DNA from: an uncultured Saprospiraceae bacterium
GTDB taxonomy: Bacteria; Bacteroidota; Bacteroidia; Chitinophagales; Saprospiraceae
DNA: 64,000 nucleotides
Direction of reading: 5' to 3'
Assembly (NCBI GenBank): GCA_937941765.1
Contig: CALDGQ010000017.1
Coordinates: 1-64,000, forward strand
Shown: positions 54,587 to 63,866 of the stretch, piece after piece
Numbering within the stretch: the first letter of the stretch is position 1
Layout of the letters: each line of letters begins with the position of its first letter
Translations under genes and position numbers: made by a program
Notes under the pieces: generated by a model
Told to the model about the DNA's origin: nothing
The model's input: the letters and a program-made list of their open reading frames with translations, nothing else
Database searches by the model: none

Positions 54587-54673
54587 GTGGAACTGCTCTG
54601 CAGTTTATCGAAATGAAGGACCTCGGAGACGTCAGAAGGTCCAATAAAAGGGCATCCCGACCTCATAGAGGTC
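54587..54673. repeat. Hairpin cluster 5 prime of the IS200-like transposase
   Basis: Three palindromes stand in a row: AACTGC-TCT-GCAGTT (54591-54605), GGACCT/AGGTCC (54618-54623 and 54637-54642) and GACCTC-ATA-GAGGTC (54659-54673). The style (short GC stems with 3-4 base loops) is that of the REPs around the RAYT at 6814. These could be element ends or substrates. Confidence 0.7.
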
Positions 54674-54706
54674 ACACTTTTTTTCTTTAGATGCTAATAG
54701 TATCCA

Positions 54707-57190
54707 CTATGCATCATCCTTTTGTTTTGATTGTTCTAACTTCATATAAGCCATTCCCATTCTCAAATCTCCATAACTATATTCCGATCCTAAAGCCTGA
54801 ATCGCTTCATTCATACTACCAGAATCTGCCTTACTATAATAAGCAACAATCTTATCCAACTTTTCTTGCTCCAAAAAATCAAGTACTTCCAATTCACCCA
54901 ATGTTACAAAATGTGCAAGATGTCCTTCAATTGTAGATTTTACAAAACCACGTTCTTCAGCAATTTCATCAACGGTTTTACCACTTTTATAGAGATCAAA
55001 AGATGCCAACTTTGTTTCCGTAGTTTTTGGCTTTAAATCCTTGTTACTACTAGCTGCAAATTGAAATTGATCTGTAGCCAGGTTATTATCCACACTATAT
55101 TGTTGTACAATCTCGATGATGGCGGCACCGTACTTCTCTGCCCGAACTTTACCAATACCGTGAATCTTCTTTAATGATTCAGTTGTAATCGGACGCACCT
55201 CTACTATTTCCAAAAGCGTCTTTGTGGCTAAAACTTTAAATCGTTTAATCCCTTTTTCATCTGCTATTTCTGCACGCCAATCGCCAAGCAAATTGAATAA
55301 CTCAGGATGTGAAATATCACTTGGAGTTTTGTCCGGAATGGAAGATTTGCTAGAAACCACTTTAGCTTTTTTGAAATCTAAATCCGCATCCACAATCGCT
55401 TTGACATAAGTAGCGGCTGAAAAATTATTTTGAACCGATCTAAATCCCGCTTTTTTTATAATGAGTTCTTTTCTTAACGCTTCCAACTTTTCTGCTACCT
55501 TTTTTTCGACGGCTTGATTGTCCGTTATGACTTGTATTTTTTTGAGCTTGAAGAATAATTCATTTTCGATTTTAGGCAGAAAATAAGTACTTGCTTTTTG
55601 TAAACGTTCCTTAAGCTTTTCATTTTCATCCGGCATTGTGCCATCTTGAAAATATAAACTTAAATGAGGTCCAAATTTTTGTGCCATTACAATCACTTCA
55701 TTTTCTGCTTGCTCTTTCAATTGCTCAAAATCAGTTTCAATTGTTCCAGCCAATGAATTGCCAGATTCTCCTATCGCACGTTCCAATTGTGCCATTAATG
55801 ATTTCAATAATCTAGTATCAAAAAGATCTCTGAGTAATTCTTCTTGGTACTCTCTTTTTGCTTGAAGTAGTTGTGCTTCATTGGGTGGATTTTGTTGTTT
55901 CTCTTCAGTATAGTTGGCAACGACCCGATCTGTTTTCACGGAGGAGGTTCCTATTTTTGATCTTAAAACAATGCCTTCAAAACTTTTGCAGCGACTCAAA
56001 GCAACATACACTTGACCATGTGCAAACGCAGCTTGCGCATCAATAATTACCCTTTCGAAAGTAAGTCCTTGGCTTTTATGAATGGTGATCGCCCAAGCCA
56101 ATTTCAAAGGATGCTGCACAAACATCCCAACTTGCTCTTCTGTAACTTCTTTCGTCTTTTTGTTTAAAGAATACTTTATATTAGTCCACTCTGCCTGATG
56201 CACAACTATGTCTGCATCATCACCAGGACAACGAACATATATATCCGACAAATCGATATCAGTGATCGTCCCAATTTTACCATTGTAATACAACTTATCT
56301 TGTGAAATATCATTTTTTACAAACATCACTTGAGCTCCAACTTTGAATTCTAATTCTTCCGCCGTCGGAAAAGTATGTGGAGGAAAATCACCAGTGATTG
56401 TTGCTTTGAATTTGTGAGACTTCCCATCCAACTCCTTTATTTTTTGGAGATTAATCTTATCCGCAGTTGCATGGTGAGAAGTCAATGTAATATATCCTTC
56501 ATCTTCCGCTGGTTGAAAATTTTCTTTAAATCGACTATTAAGTTGTTGCAAAATAGTTTCATCCATTTTATTGTCTCGAACATTGTTCAGCAAGTCAATA
56601 AAGGTCGCATCGGATTGTCGATAAATATGCTTGAGCTCAATCGTAACTGCTTTTGTTTTTTGCAATGCATGACTTCCAAAAAAATAGGCAGTATCATAAT
56701 GTGGTTTTAACAATGCCCACTCATTCGGTCGGACTACTGGCGGAAGTTGATGCAAATCTCCAACCATCAATAGTTGGACGCCTCCAAATGGTTTGGTGTA
56801 ATTGCAATAACGTCTAAGCACTTCATCAATCGCATCCAACACATCTGCACGCACCATTGATATCTCGTCAATCACCAGTAAGTCTAAGCTTTTCAATAGC
56901 TTAATTTTCTCTGAAGAGAACCGACGTTTTTTCATTTCCTCCCTCGCTTGCCCAGGTACGATAGGTCCGAATGGTAGCTGAAAAAGAGAATGTATGGTGA
57001 CTCCTTTTGCATTGATAGCAGCCACACCTGTAGGTGCAACAACTGCCATTCGCTTATTGGTTGTTTCTCTTACTTTTTGGAGAAAGGTGGTTTTACCAGT
57101 TCCTGCCTTTCCGGTTAGGAAGATTGGCTTGTTAGTATGGCATACATAGTTGTAAGCTAGGTCTAGTTGTGGATTGGTCGTATTTGTCAT
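54707..57190 (-). CDS. PIF1-type AAA helicase with HRDC and HTH domains
   Basis: The 827-residue protein has Walker A GKAGTGKT (27-34), the PTGVAAINAKGVTIHSLF segment, Walker B LLVIDEISMVRAD, SF1B motifs (GDLHQLPPVV, AWAITIHKSQGLTFERV) and VALSRCKSFEGIVL. After about residue 610 an HRDC domain (PSDISHPELFNLLGDWRAEIADEKGIKRF, then LKKIHGIGKVRAEKYG) and a short HTH (SFDLYKSGKTVDEIAEERGF, VKSTIEGHL) follow. It is a typical PIF1-like helicase of Bacteroidota, likely acting at G-rich or replication-blocking sites. The role of the HTH is unclear. Confidence 0.92.
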   Translation of the reverse strand: MTNTTNPQLDLAYNYVCHTNKPIFLTGKAGTGKTTFLQKVRETTNKRMAVVAPTGVAAINAKGVTIHSLFQLPFGPIVPGQAREEMKKRRFSSEKIKLLKSLDLLVIDEISMVRADVLDAIDEVLRRYCNYTKPFGGVQLLMVGDLHQLPPVVRPNEWALLKPHYDTAYFFGSHALQKTKAVTIELKHIYRQSDATFIDLLNNVRDNKMDETILQQLNSRFKENFQPAEDEGYITLTSHHATADKINLQKIKELDGKSHKFKATITGDFPPHTFPTAEELEFKVGAQVMFVKNDISQDKLYYNGKIGTITDIDLSDIYVRCPGDDADIVVHQAEWTNIKYSLNKKTKEVTEEQVGMFVQHPLKLAWAITIHKSQGLTFERVIIDAQAAFAHGQVYVALSRCKSFEGIVLRSKIGTSSVKTDRVVANYTEEKQQNPPNEAQLLQAKREYQEELLRDLFDTRLLKSLMAQLERAIGESGNSLAGTIETDFEQLKEQAENEVIVMAQKFGPHLSLYFQDGTMPDENEKLKERLQKASTYFLPKIENELFFKLKKIQVITDNQAVEKKVAEKLEALRKELIIKKAGFRSVQNNFSAATYVKAIVDADLDFKKAKVVSSKSSIPDKTPSDISHPELFNLLGDWRAEIADEKGIKRFKVLATKTLLEIVEVRPITTESLKKIHGIGKVRAEKYGAAIIEIVQQYSVDNNLATDQFQFAASSNKDLKPKTTETKLASFDLYKSGKTVDEIAEERGFVKSTIEGHLAHFVTLGELEVLDFLEQEKLDKIVAYYSKADSGSMNEAIQALGSEYSYGDLRMGMAYMKLEQSKQKDDA

Positions 57191-57224
57191 AGCTAATGTT
57201 TAGTACGGGATGTTTGTTGCAAGG

Positions 57225-57281
57225 ACGTTATATGTAACGTTGAATACAACTACTCACCCAGCTTTGCAAAGCTACGTTGGG
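57225..57281. repeat. Two palindromes in the helicase upstream gap
   Basis: ACGTTA-TATG-TAACGT (57225-57240) and the longer CCCAGCTTTGCAAAGCTACGTTGGG-type hairpin (57257-57281, core AGCTTTGCAAAGCT at 57260-57273). They resemble REP pairs, with no ORF in the 200-base gap. Confidence 0.55.
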
Positions 57282-57390
57282 ATATTGAAAATGACAAGGA
57301 ATTTATGTGTATCGGGAAAAGATAGTTGTTATTAAACGGGTGTAATCGTTTGTAGCCGTTTGTAGATGAATATAAAGGGAATATTCGACC

Positions 57391-57828
57391 TTATTTATCG
57401 AAATACTTCTGGTAAATTTTCTTGCGAGGATAAAAACCTAGAAAAATAGCAGGATATAGCAGCATAGATAAAATGAAATTGTTGCCTGTAAAAGTAATGT
57501 CATCAATAATCATAGAGTGCTCCTTGTCAATTTTCTCAACGATATGACGATGCTTCCAAGTTGCCAAAGGCCACGGAAGTTGGACACCTACATCAACAAA
57601 CCATGCTCGCTCTTCTGTCACTTCATCTTCTACAATATCACTGATCCACTCTGCTTTTATAGGACTGTGAAACTTTATGTGAACTTTGTCTCCTTTTTTG
57701 GAACCAGTAAATGCCACGATTTCCATCTTTCCAACAGGTGGTTTGAGTGCTTCAAAAAGGCGACGGTCAAATGCGGCCATTACGTTTTTATAGTTTCCTT
57801 TGACGGAAGATTTCAAGACTAAATTCAT
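57391..57828 (-). CDS. SRPBCC (START-like) domain protein
   Basis: The 145-residue product fits the SRPBCC helix-grip fold: an initial strand (LVLKSSVKGNYKNVMAAFD), a helix, long antiparallel strands (KVHIKFHSPIKAEWISDI, AWFVDVGVQLPWPLATWKHRHIVEKI, SMIIDDITFTG) and a C-terminal helix. The family binds small hydrophobic ligands. No ligand can be assigned. It is monocistronic. Confidence 0.75.
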   Translation of the reverse strand: MNLVLKSSVKGNYKNVMAAFDRRLFEALKPPVGKMEIVAFTGSKKGDKVHIKFHSPIKAEWISDIVEDEVTEERAWFVDVGVQLPWPLATWKHRHIVEKIDKEHSMIIDDITFTGNNFILSMLLYPAIFLGFYPRKKIYQKYFDK

Positions 57829-57940
57829 CTAAGCATTGGTATTTTAGAGTAAACACTTGATCTGAAGAATTGTTGAGTTTACAAAAGAAAAATTGAGATG
57901 AGAAAAGAAGGATCGTAATGTAATATTATTGTTAATAATA

Positions 57941-57971
57941 AAGCCATTCCAAATGGAATTCGGAATGGCTT
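57941..57971. terminator. Possible terminator of the FISUMP gene
   Basis: AAGCCATTCC (57941-57950) pairs with GGAATGGCTT (57962-57971) with an 11-base loop. On the minus strand it is followed by T-rich sequence without a clean T-run, so efficiency is uncertain. Confidence 0.5.
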
Positions 57972-57993
57972 TTGAGAAAATAAATTTGTTTTT

Positions 57994-58953
57994 CTAATTT
58001 TGAACACAACGAACACTTTGCCCGATGGTTCTAAACTGTTCTGTAATATTTAACGTATCATCATTCCAAGAAAATATAATAGCAGCTCCATTATTGGTTG
58101 ATAAAGTTCCAAGATTTCTGGCCCAAAAACGAGCAGTAGTGGGTTGAAGCGGACCTGCATTATAATACATAGAAGGCAATACTGCCAACCCATATACATC
58201 AGCAGGTACATAAAATGGAGGATCTGATTGCCAACCTGCAAACTGAGCTTTCAGTGCTTTGGCCTGCTGCCCCGACCAACCGTCGGAACCTATAAAAGTT
58301 TCCAAGTCTTCCCAATCTGATTTATAAGCAGGATGCCAACCTGTCGGACAAAGATCATGATTATTGTTATTAACTGCACCATGGGTGTATAACAAACCAT
58401 TGATGTTTTTATTAATGGGATCATCATCTAGAAAAAAGAAGTAATCATCAGGAGGAGAAAGCGATGTAACAGCACCACCATAAGGGATCGGTGTTCCATC
58501 TGTATAGGTTTCTGTTTTGAGATTTTCAGTCATCCAAGTTTTTCCATTTATGGTGACACAGTTATAAATATTGCCATCAATATCTGTAACTCTACATTGC
58601 GCTGCACTGATCCCTGGAACAACAATAAATTGACCTGGTGCAAGATATAATCGATCACCTTCTAGGGATACATAAGGTTGAAACCGTTGTTCAATTAGCT
58701 CCAATACTTTGGCTGTTGATGCCACCGTATACCAACCTGAATCGTTTTGATATGCCAAGACACCATCTGTCATATTATACAAAACTCGACCTTCCTGCGA
58801 AGGAAGTGTTGCCTTATCTGCCTTGGTATATCTGGGCAAGATAATCCCTTCTGAGGTTATGTCCATTTCAGGAATAGTTTGACCTAAAAGGGTAAAAGTA
58901 AATAGAAAAAAGCTTAGGGTAAATAAGTTTTTTAAGTTGCCTTTTGTTTTCAT
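57994..58953 (-). CDS. Secreted FISUMP domain protein
   Basis: The 319-residue product has a signal peptide (LFTLSFFLFTFTLLGQT). After an N-terminal region of about 110 residues with the IILPRYTKADKATLPSQEGRVLYN motif seen in many Bacteroidota secreted proteins, the C-terminal part is a FISUMP domain: NGKTWMTENLKTETYTDGT, CPTGWHPAYKSDWEDLETFIG, a variable central stretch, and IGQSVRCVQN at the end. FISUMP domains are thought to bind glycans; this one lacks a sorting domain. Confidence 0.88.
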   Translation of the reverse strand: MKTKGNLKNLFTLSFFLFTFTLLGQTIPEMDITSEGIILPRYTKADKATLPSQEGRVLYNMTDGVLAYQNDSGWYTVASTAKVLELIEQRFQPYVSLEGDRLYLAPGQFIVVPGISAAQCRVTDIDGNIYNCVTINGKTWMTENLKTETYTDGTPIPYGGAVTSLSPPDDYFFFLDDDPINKNINGLLYTHGAVNNNNHDLCPTGWHPAYKSDWEDLETFIGSDGWSGQQAKALKAQFAGWQSDPPFYVPADVYGLAVLPSMYYNAGPLQPTTARFWARNLGTLSTNNGAAIIFSWNDDTLNITEQFRTIGQSVRCVQN

Positions 58954-59032
58954 TATGCTTTCATTTTTTGACTGAAAAATTAAATTTCTAAATCAAATAG
59001 TTTAAAGCATTTATCTGGCTGGTCAGATCGCA

Positions 59033-59040
59033 CAAATATA
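59033..59040 (-). promoter_or_regulatory. Putative FISUMP gene -7 element
   Basis: On the minus strand this reads TATATTTG, an exact TAnnTTTG match, 80 bases before the start codon. A -33 element is not clear. Confidence 0.4.
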
Positions 59041-59239
59041 TTTTTTTTAATGTGATTTCCACTTTGCCATTAAACCAACGGTCTTTTTCATATGACCATA
59101 GGCAGTTAAGAATCTAAAAATCAATCGCTTGTAATTTTTAATTTAAGCCAAATTCATTCATTCTCAAAAAATCAAAAATTTATCAAGTACAAATCCAATT
59201 CAACTGACTTATCCTTGTATATCATTAAATTCTATTGAC

Positions 59240-60421
59240 ATGAAAAAGCAAATCAATTTGAAAACTTATTTCATATACTTCGGCATCTTATTGTTAAGTG
59301 TTTCTTGTCAACGAGACAGTGACGATGACTTTAAAGGAATTGATCAACCAGATGAAACTATCCGAGTTGATGATTTATCGGCGCTTCCAACTGCTTTTAA
59401 TTTTCCAAATAACAATACATTTTCAAATGATAAATTTGAATTGGGTCAGGCTCTTTTTTGGGATCCTATATTATCAGGAAATAGAGATGTTGCTTGTGCG
59501 ACATGTCATCATCCTGATTTTGGATATGCAGATGGACGCGAAATTTCTTTAGGTGTCAATGGAGTCGGTATCGGCCCAAATCGTCAAGGTGGAAATTTGA
59601 TTGAAAGAAATGCGCCTACTATTTTAAATACAGCTTTCAATGGGATTGATGTCGATAGAAATTATAATCCAAATAGTGCGCCTATGTTTTGGGATAATCG
59701 TGCAAATAGTTTGGAAGAACAAGCTTTATTGCCAATTTTAAATCATGATGAAATGAAAGGTGATGTGATAGCTGAAGGGGATATTATCAACGTAATCACA
59801 CAACGTATAAACGCGATTCCAGCATATCAAAATATGTTTGCTGCTGCATTCGGAAACACTACCGTAAATGGAAATCGTATTGCTCAAGCACTTGCGACCT
59901 TTCAACGAACTTTGGTGGCGAATAATAGTCGATTTGATCAATACATGCGTGGTGATATGGATGCACTTAGCAATCAAGAAATTCAAGGCATGAATACTTT
60001 TATTGATGCAGGATGTGTAAATTGTCATAGTGGTCCAATGCTTTCCGACTACGAATTGCATACACTTAGTGTGCCGGATCATCCACTTGTTAGTGATGAT
60101 GGTGCGAATGGCAATTTCAATTTTCGAACACCAACTTTACGTAACTTAAATCGAACTGCACCTTATATGCATAATGGAAGTTTTGACAACTTAAGACAAG
60201 TACTAAATTTTTATAGAGATATTTCTAGAGGAAATGGGGACTCACAAAATCCAAATGTCGACAATAATCAAATCGATCAAGATGCTAGAAATTTGCGGCT
60301 AAATAATAATGATATTAACGAGATCATCTCCTTCTTAAATACGTTGGATGATGATGACTTTGACAAAACAATTCCTCAGAATGTCCCAAGTGGATTGACT
60401 GTTGGTGGAAATATTAATTAG
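59240..60421 (+). CDS. Di-heme cytochrome c peroxidase (MauG-like) lipoprotein
   Basis: The 393-residue product has lipobox LLSVSC (Cys23). Two CxxCH heme-binding motifs are present: CATCH (86-90) and CVNCH (259-263). Other family features: NAPTILNTAFN, FWDNRANSLEEQALLPI, and TPTLRNLNRTAPYMHNGSF near the end, which supplies a distal heme ligand. It reduces hydrogen peroxide or acts as a MauG-like oxidase on the outer side of the periplasm. The gene stands alone. Confidence 0.94.
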   Translation: MKKQINLKTYFIYFGILLLSVSCQRDSDDDFKGIDQPDETIRVDDLSALPTAFNFPNNNTFSNDKFELGQALFWDPILSGNRDVACATCHHPDFGYADGREISLGVNGVGIGPNRQGGNLIERNAPTILNTAFNGIDVDRNYNPNSAPMFWDNRANSLEEQALLPILNHDEMKGDVIAEGDIINVITQRINAIPAYQNMFAAAFGNTTVNGNRIAQALATFQRTLVANNSRFDQYMRGDMDALSNQEIQGMNTFIDAGCVNCHSGPMLSDYELHTLSVPDHPLVSDDGANGNFNFRTPTLRNLNRTAPYMHNGSFDNLRQVLNFYRDISRGNGDSQNPNVDNNQIDQDARNLRLNNNDINEIISFLNTLDDDDFDKTIPQNVPSGLTVGGNIN

Positions 60422-60475
60422 GTGAATTTCCTCTGAAAAGGCTTTCGTATTTTTCTTCTAAGATATATCATATCA

Positions 60476-60503
60476 TTTGTTTGTTTGTTTGTTTGTTTGT
60501 TTG
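60476..60503. repeat. (TTTG)7 tetranucleotide microsatellite
   Basis: Seven perfect TTTG units lie 55 bases after the cytochrome peroxidase stop, next to the dispersed repeat. TTTG is also the core of the -33 and -7 boxes, so slippage could create or destroy promoter-like spacing, but no gene follows on the plus strand. Confidence 0.9.
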
Positions 60504-60510
60504 AGTTTTA

Positions 60511-60637
60511 AACCTTCAAGAAGTGTTTTTGATACGATTTCTTGACACAAAAATACGCACAAAAAACACACGGAGCGACATCAAATTTCCTAGCGCTATC
60601 GAACAAGGCTATTTGATGTCGCTCCTTTGAAGCTTTT
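60511..60637. repeat. Dispersed 125-bp palindromic repeat, copy B
   Basis: A diverged copy of 43131-43254. The core arms GGAGCGACATCAAAT (60572-60586) and its exact complement (60611-60625) are perfect. The trailing module reads GCTCCTTTGAAGC, one base different from copy A. It has no ORF. Confidence 0.8.
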
Positions 60638-60768
60638 TAGATATCTAAATAGGAATTTGAGTCTTGAAAGAGCATTCAATGTTTCTAAGTTATTTTTCCA
60701 ATATCACAATGTTTTTTTATTGAATTTTGGACGCCCTTTCTTTAAGAAATTATATTGTTGTCACTTTC

Positions 60769-62379
60769 TTAATCTTGATTCGCACCTTTCACCAATTTTG
60801 AATTGAGCACTTGGTTTTGGGTTTTAATGACAAGATTGTACATACCAACTGGAAGTGCACTCAAATCAATAGTTGATGTTTCTTGTAATTCATGCTGCTT
60901 CATCATTTTTTCAAAAACTTGTTTTCCTGAAATATCATAAACAGTTAGAGTTGCATCGGATTTATCTTGTATTGCATCCACATTAATTGAATGCGTAAAT
61001 GGGTTCGGATAAACTTCTATTTGTGTGACTTTATCAATATCTCTGATGGCAACCACATCACAAGCATTACCAATATTGGCGATCGCAAATTCTAAAACAT
61101 TGTCAACTTCTTCTACTAACAAGGCATTTTCATCTTCTTCTACTAACACATCAGGAACAATACCTTGTTGTTCGTAATTAATTCCACCGACATCTAGGTA
61201 TCGTTCTGTGCTCAACGTAAATCTCCAACCATTCGGCAAAGGCATTTCTAAAATATCTGAAAAAATTCCTTCTGTTGTCTCTCCCATTGTTGTCACACAG
61301 TCAATTTCTTTGGCCAACATCGCAAACCCATCGGTTGCACTTGCACTTACATCACTGGTCAAAACGATTACTGGTTTGTCTACATACAGCACTCCAGTTG
61401 GTGTGATTTCAAGATTAAACGGTTCAGAGAAAGAATCATAGGAATCTTTTAAACGGACTTGTTTTGAGAATACAGTTTGTGTTTCTTTTGTTAAGTGATT
61501 GCCAAGTACTCTTGAATTCGAATCATAACCACCTCCATTCCCACGAACATCAATAATTAACCCTTCTGTATTTTCGAAAGACGTAAATACAGTGTTCAAA
61601 ATTTCTTCAAATGCCATATTATCATTGTAGGTATTCTCTTCACTGATGACAAAACTACTTATGTATAAATACCCAATAGTACCTTCATTAATAGTAGCAC
61701 TTACAACTGAATTATCTGCATAATATTGAATATTACCTTCATCAACATATTTGGTTTGTAATAAATCTACTAACAGATCTGGATACGTATACCACAGACC
61801 AGTTGGTGGTTCTTGGGCAGAGCCAATTCCTTGGTTGTTGTTATTGATTATATAACAATGTCCATCGTCAAATTCACCAATCATTTCGCCCATGATTTCA
61901 AAAAGTTCTTGATCTGTTGTAAGGCTATCTATTTGAGAACTATAAAGGTCATATTGCGCTTGCCAGTCTACTTCAAGAATTGAAAATAAGGCACCATATT
62001 CTTCAAAAGTTTTCCAAAATATTTCGAAATTTTTGACCGGATCATCTGTAGGCTCAATCACCTCTGGCATTGTTGGGACGGACTCAAATCTTATACCACC
62101 AGAAAAAACAGTCGAAGCATATTCAAGAAATAATAAGTCATTTTCTATGGATAAATGTCCGAGCATTTCCTCGTCAATTCCTACTTGATTTCCAATTAAT
62201 GGAATGGAACCTACAGGTATTAAACTAATGGATGTCATTGTATACAAGTCTAATTGATTCTCCGTTATTTCTGCAAATAATCCATATCCTTGAGCTTCCC
62301 AGTAGCCATTTAATTCTTGTGCATTCGCATTAAAAAAAGCGCTCCAGGCAATCATAAATAGAAAAATATTTTTCATCAT
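60769..62379 (-). CDS. S41 family peptidase with T9SS type A sorting domain
   Basis: The frame is open from 62433, but ATG 62379 or 62376 gives the signal peptide MMKNIFLFMIAWSAFFNANA, 535-536 residues. Protease part: EIMGEMIGEFDDGHCYI, IGYLYISSF, GLIIDVRGNGGGYDSNSRVL, and the catalytic Ser region LTSDVSASATDGFAMLAKE with the GETTEGIF loop. The C-terminal 80 residues are a type A sorting domain (VYPNPFTHSINVDA, DISGKQVFEK, LPVGMYNLVI). It is an exported carboxy-terminal-processing-like protease attached to the surface or secreted. Confidence 0.92.
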   Translation of the reverse strand: MMKNIFLFMIAWSAFFNANAQELNGYWEAQGYGLFAEITENQLDLYTMTSISLIPVGSIPLIGNQVGIDEEMLGHLSIENDLLFLEYASTVFSGGIRFESVPTMPEVIEPTDDPVKNFEIFWKTFEEYGALFSILEVDWQAQYDLYSSQIDSLTTDQELFEIMGEMIGEFDDGHCYIINNNNQGIGSAQEPPTGLWYTYPDLLVDLLQTKYVDEGNIQYYADNSVVSATINEGTIGYLYISSFVISEENTYNDNMAFEEILNTVFTSFENTEGLIIDVRGNGGGYDSNSRVLGNHLTKETQTVFSKQVRLKDSYDSFSEPFNLEITPTGVLYVDKPVIVLTSDVSASATDGFAMLAKEIDCVTTMGETTEGIFSDILEMPLPNGWRFTLSTERYLDVGGINYEQQGIVPDVLVEEDENALLVEEVDNVLEFAIANIGNACDVVAIRDIDKVTQIEVYPNPFTHSINVDAIQDKSDATLTVYDISGKQVFEKMMKQHELQETSTIDLSALPVGMYNLVIKTQNQVLNSKLVKGANQD

Positions 62380-62592
62380 TATAGTCTTTTGATTGTTGTA
62401 AAATAGGGAAGTACGCATAAAGCTGCACTTCATTTCTATATGGTGAAAAAAGAAAGAAAGGGTTGCCTGAGAATCTTTTTAAATTTTTTATTTTTTTTAA
62501 GAAGTGGTATTGATTAAGTTCAATTGTCTCTCTATATATTGACTTGAGTGGTTTTCCTAATAACAGAACATAAAATTTAAATGTTTGATTAC

Positions 62593-62669
62593 GCTCCGTT
62601 GGAGCTAGAACGGGTTCTCAATTAACATTGGGCGATGCCCAATGTTAATTGCTTTCACTCCGTTGGAGT
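62593..62669. repeat. Composite palindromic element, second copy of the CTCC/GGGC family
   Basis: GCTCCGTTGGAGC (62593-62605) and ACTCCGTTGGAGT (62657-62669) flank a perfect 14-base-arm palindrome AATTAACATTGGGC-GAT-GCCCAATGTTAATT (62620-62650). It holds the same modules in the same mirrored order as the element at 15388-15686. No ORF. Confidence 0.85.
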
Positions 62670-62777
62670 ACTTACAATATAATCACCATAGCTCCAATTT
62701 TATTGTTATAAATTGAACATTAATTTTTGATTAATTTATACGAGTTGATAAAAGAGAATTTATGCTTATGAATTTAT

Positions 62778-63866
62778 TTAGTCTAACATAAACTTTTCGA
62801 AAATCTCACCATTAAACTTGAATACACTAGCATTATCTGTTCCCAACCAAAGAACACCTTGACGGTCTTGATAAATTGAAACTATTAATACTTCTTCATC
62901 CCCATCTTTTATTGGAAAATTTTGGAGCTCGTTGCCATCATATTTCCAGACGCCACCACTATAGGTTGTCATCCAGAGATTTCCTTCTTTGTCTCTAAGT
63001 CCATCATTAAAATAAGGAAGCCGATTGTCGAATTGACCTTTTGACATATCTATTCCTTCTAGTTTTTCATATGTTGCTTCGTTTTCATTTTCAATAACAC
63101 GGTATTTACTTTTAAAATTACTTAACCAAAAGTAACCGTCTCTATCTTCGATCATTGATCGCACACCTGGCACTCGACCATCCGGTAATGTTGTCAATTC
63201 TTTTTCAGCAAACCATATAAATGAATCTCCATCATATCGAAATGCACCCGCCACAATAGTACCTATCCAAAGATTTCCTTTTTGGTCTTTGTCGATTCCG
63301 AACACTGAATAAGGGCTGCTATTCATATCTGGAAAGGACAGTCCGTTGACAACTGTTTCAAATGCTTTGTTTAAATCCTTTCTAGGCAATTTCAATTCAA
63401 ACAATTTATTCCCGTCATATCGATAAACATCATCCGCATTACCATTGCAATTAAACCACAAATCAGTTGGTTCCAATTTCCATTTGTTAGAAGGATCTGC
63501 TACAATCGTTAAAGTGACAAAAGTTTTTCCATCAAACTTACTGACGCCATCTGGTGTTTCGATAAAAATATTTCCAAATTCATCTTCCTGAATTCCACGA
63601 ATGGTGTTGTCAATTAATCCATCCGCTTCGGTATATAGTCGTAATTTTTTTCCATTGTAGAAAAATACTCCATTTCCATTGCTACCAAACCAATAGTTTC
63701 CTTTTTTATCTTGGTGGATGTCCCAGATTTTATCGTCCAATTCTGGAAATAATTGACCTTTTGCAATTAATGGTTTTTGAACTGGGTTGTTGTCAATATT
63801 AACTTGTCCATTACATGAAATGAGTATGCTGAGTATAAATATAAAGACAATGTTATTCGGTTTCAT
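62778..63866 (-). CDS. Lipoprotein with two-component-sensor-like propeller repeats
   Basis: The 362-residue product has lipobox LISC (Cys18). It is built of Reg_prop-type units (IWDIHQDKKGNYWFGSNGNGVFFYNGKKL, IRGIQEDEFGNIFIETPDGVSKFDGKTF, VFGIDKDQKGNLWIGTIVAGAFRYDGDSF, LRDKEGNLWMTTYSGGVWKYDGNEL, SIYQDRQGVLWLGTDNASVFKFNGEIF), giving about seven blades of a beta propeller. Such repeats are usually fused to histidine kinases; here only the sensor part occurs as a lipoprotein. Confidence 0.88.
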   Translation of the reverse strand: MKPNNIVFIFILSILISCNGQVNIDNNPVQKPLIAKGQLFPELDDKIWDIHQDKKGNYWFGSNGNGVFFYNGKKLRLYTEADGLIDNTIRGIQEDEFGNIFIETPDGVSKFDGKTFVTLTIVADPSNKWKLEPTDLWFNCNGNADDVYRYDGNKLFELKLPRKDLNKAFETVVNGLSFPDMNSSPYSVFGIDKDQKGNLWIGTIVAGAFRYDGDSFIWFAEKELTTLPDGRVPGVRSMIEDRDGYFWLSNFKSKYRVIENENEATYEKLEGIDMSKGQFDNRLPYFNDGLRDKEGNLWMTTYSGGVWKYDGNELQNFPIKDGDEEVLIVSIYQDRQGVLWLGTDNASVFKFNGEIFEKFMLD

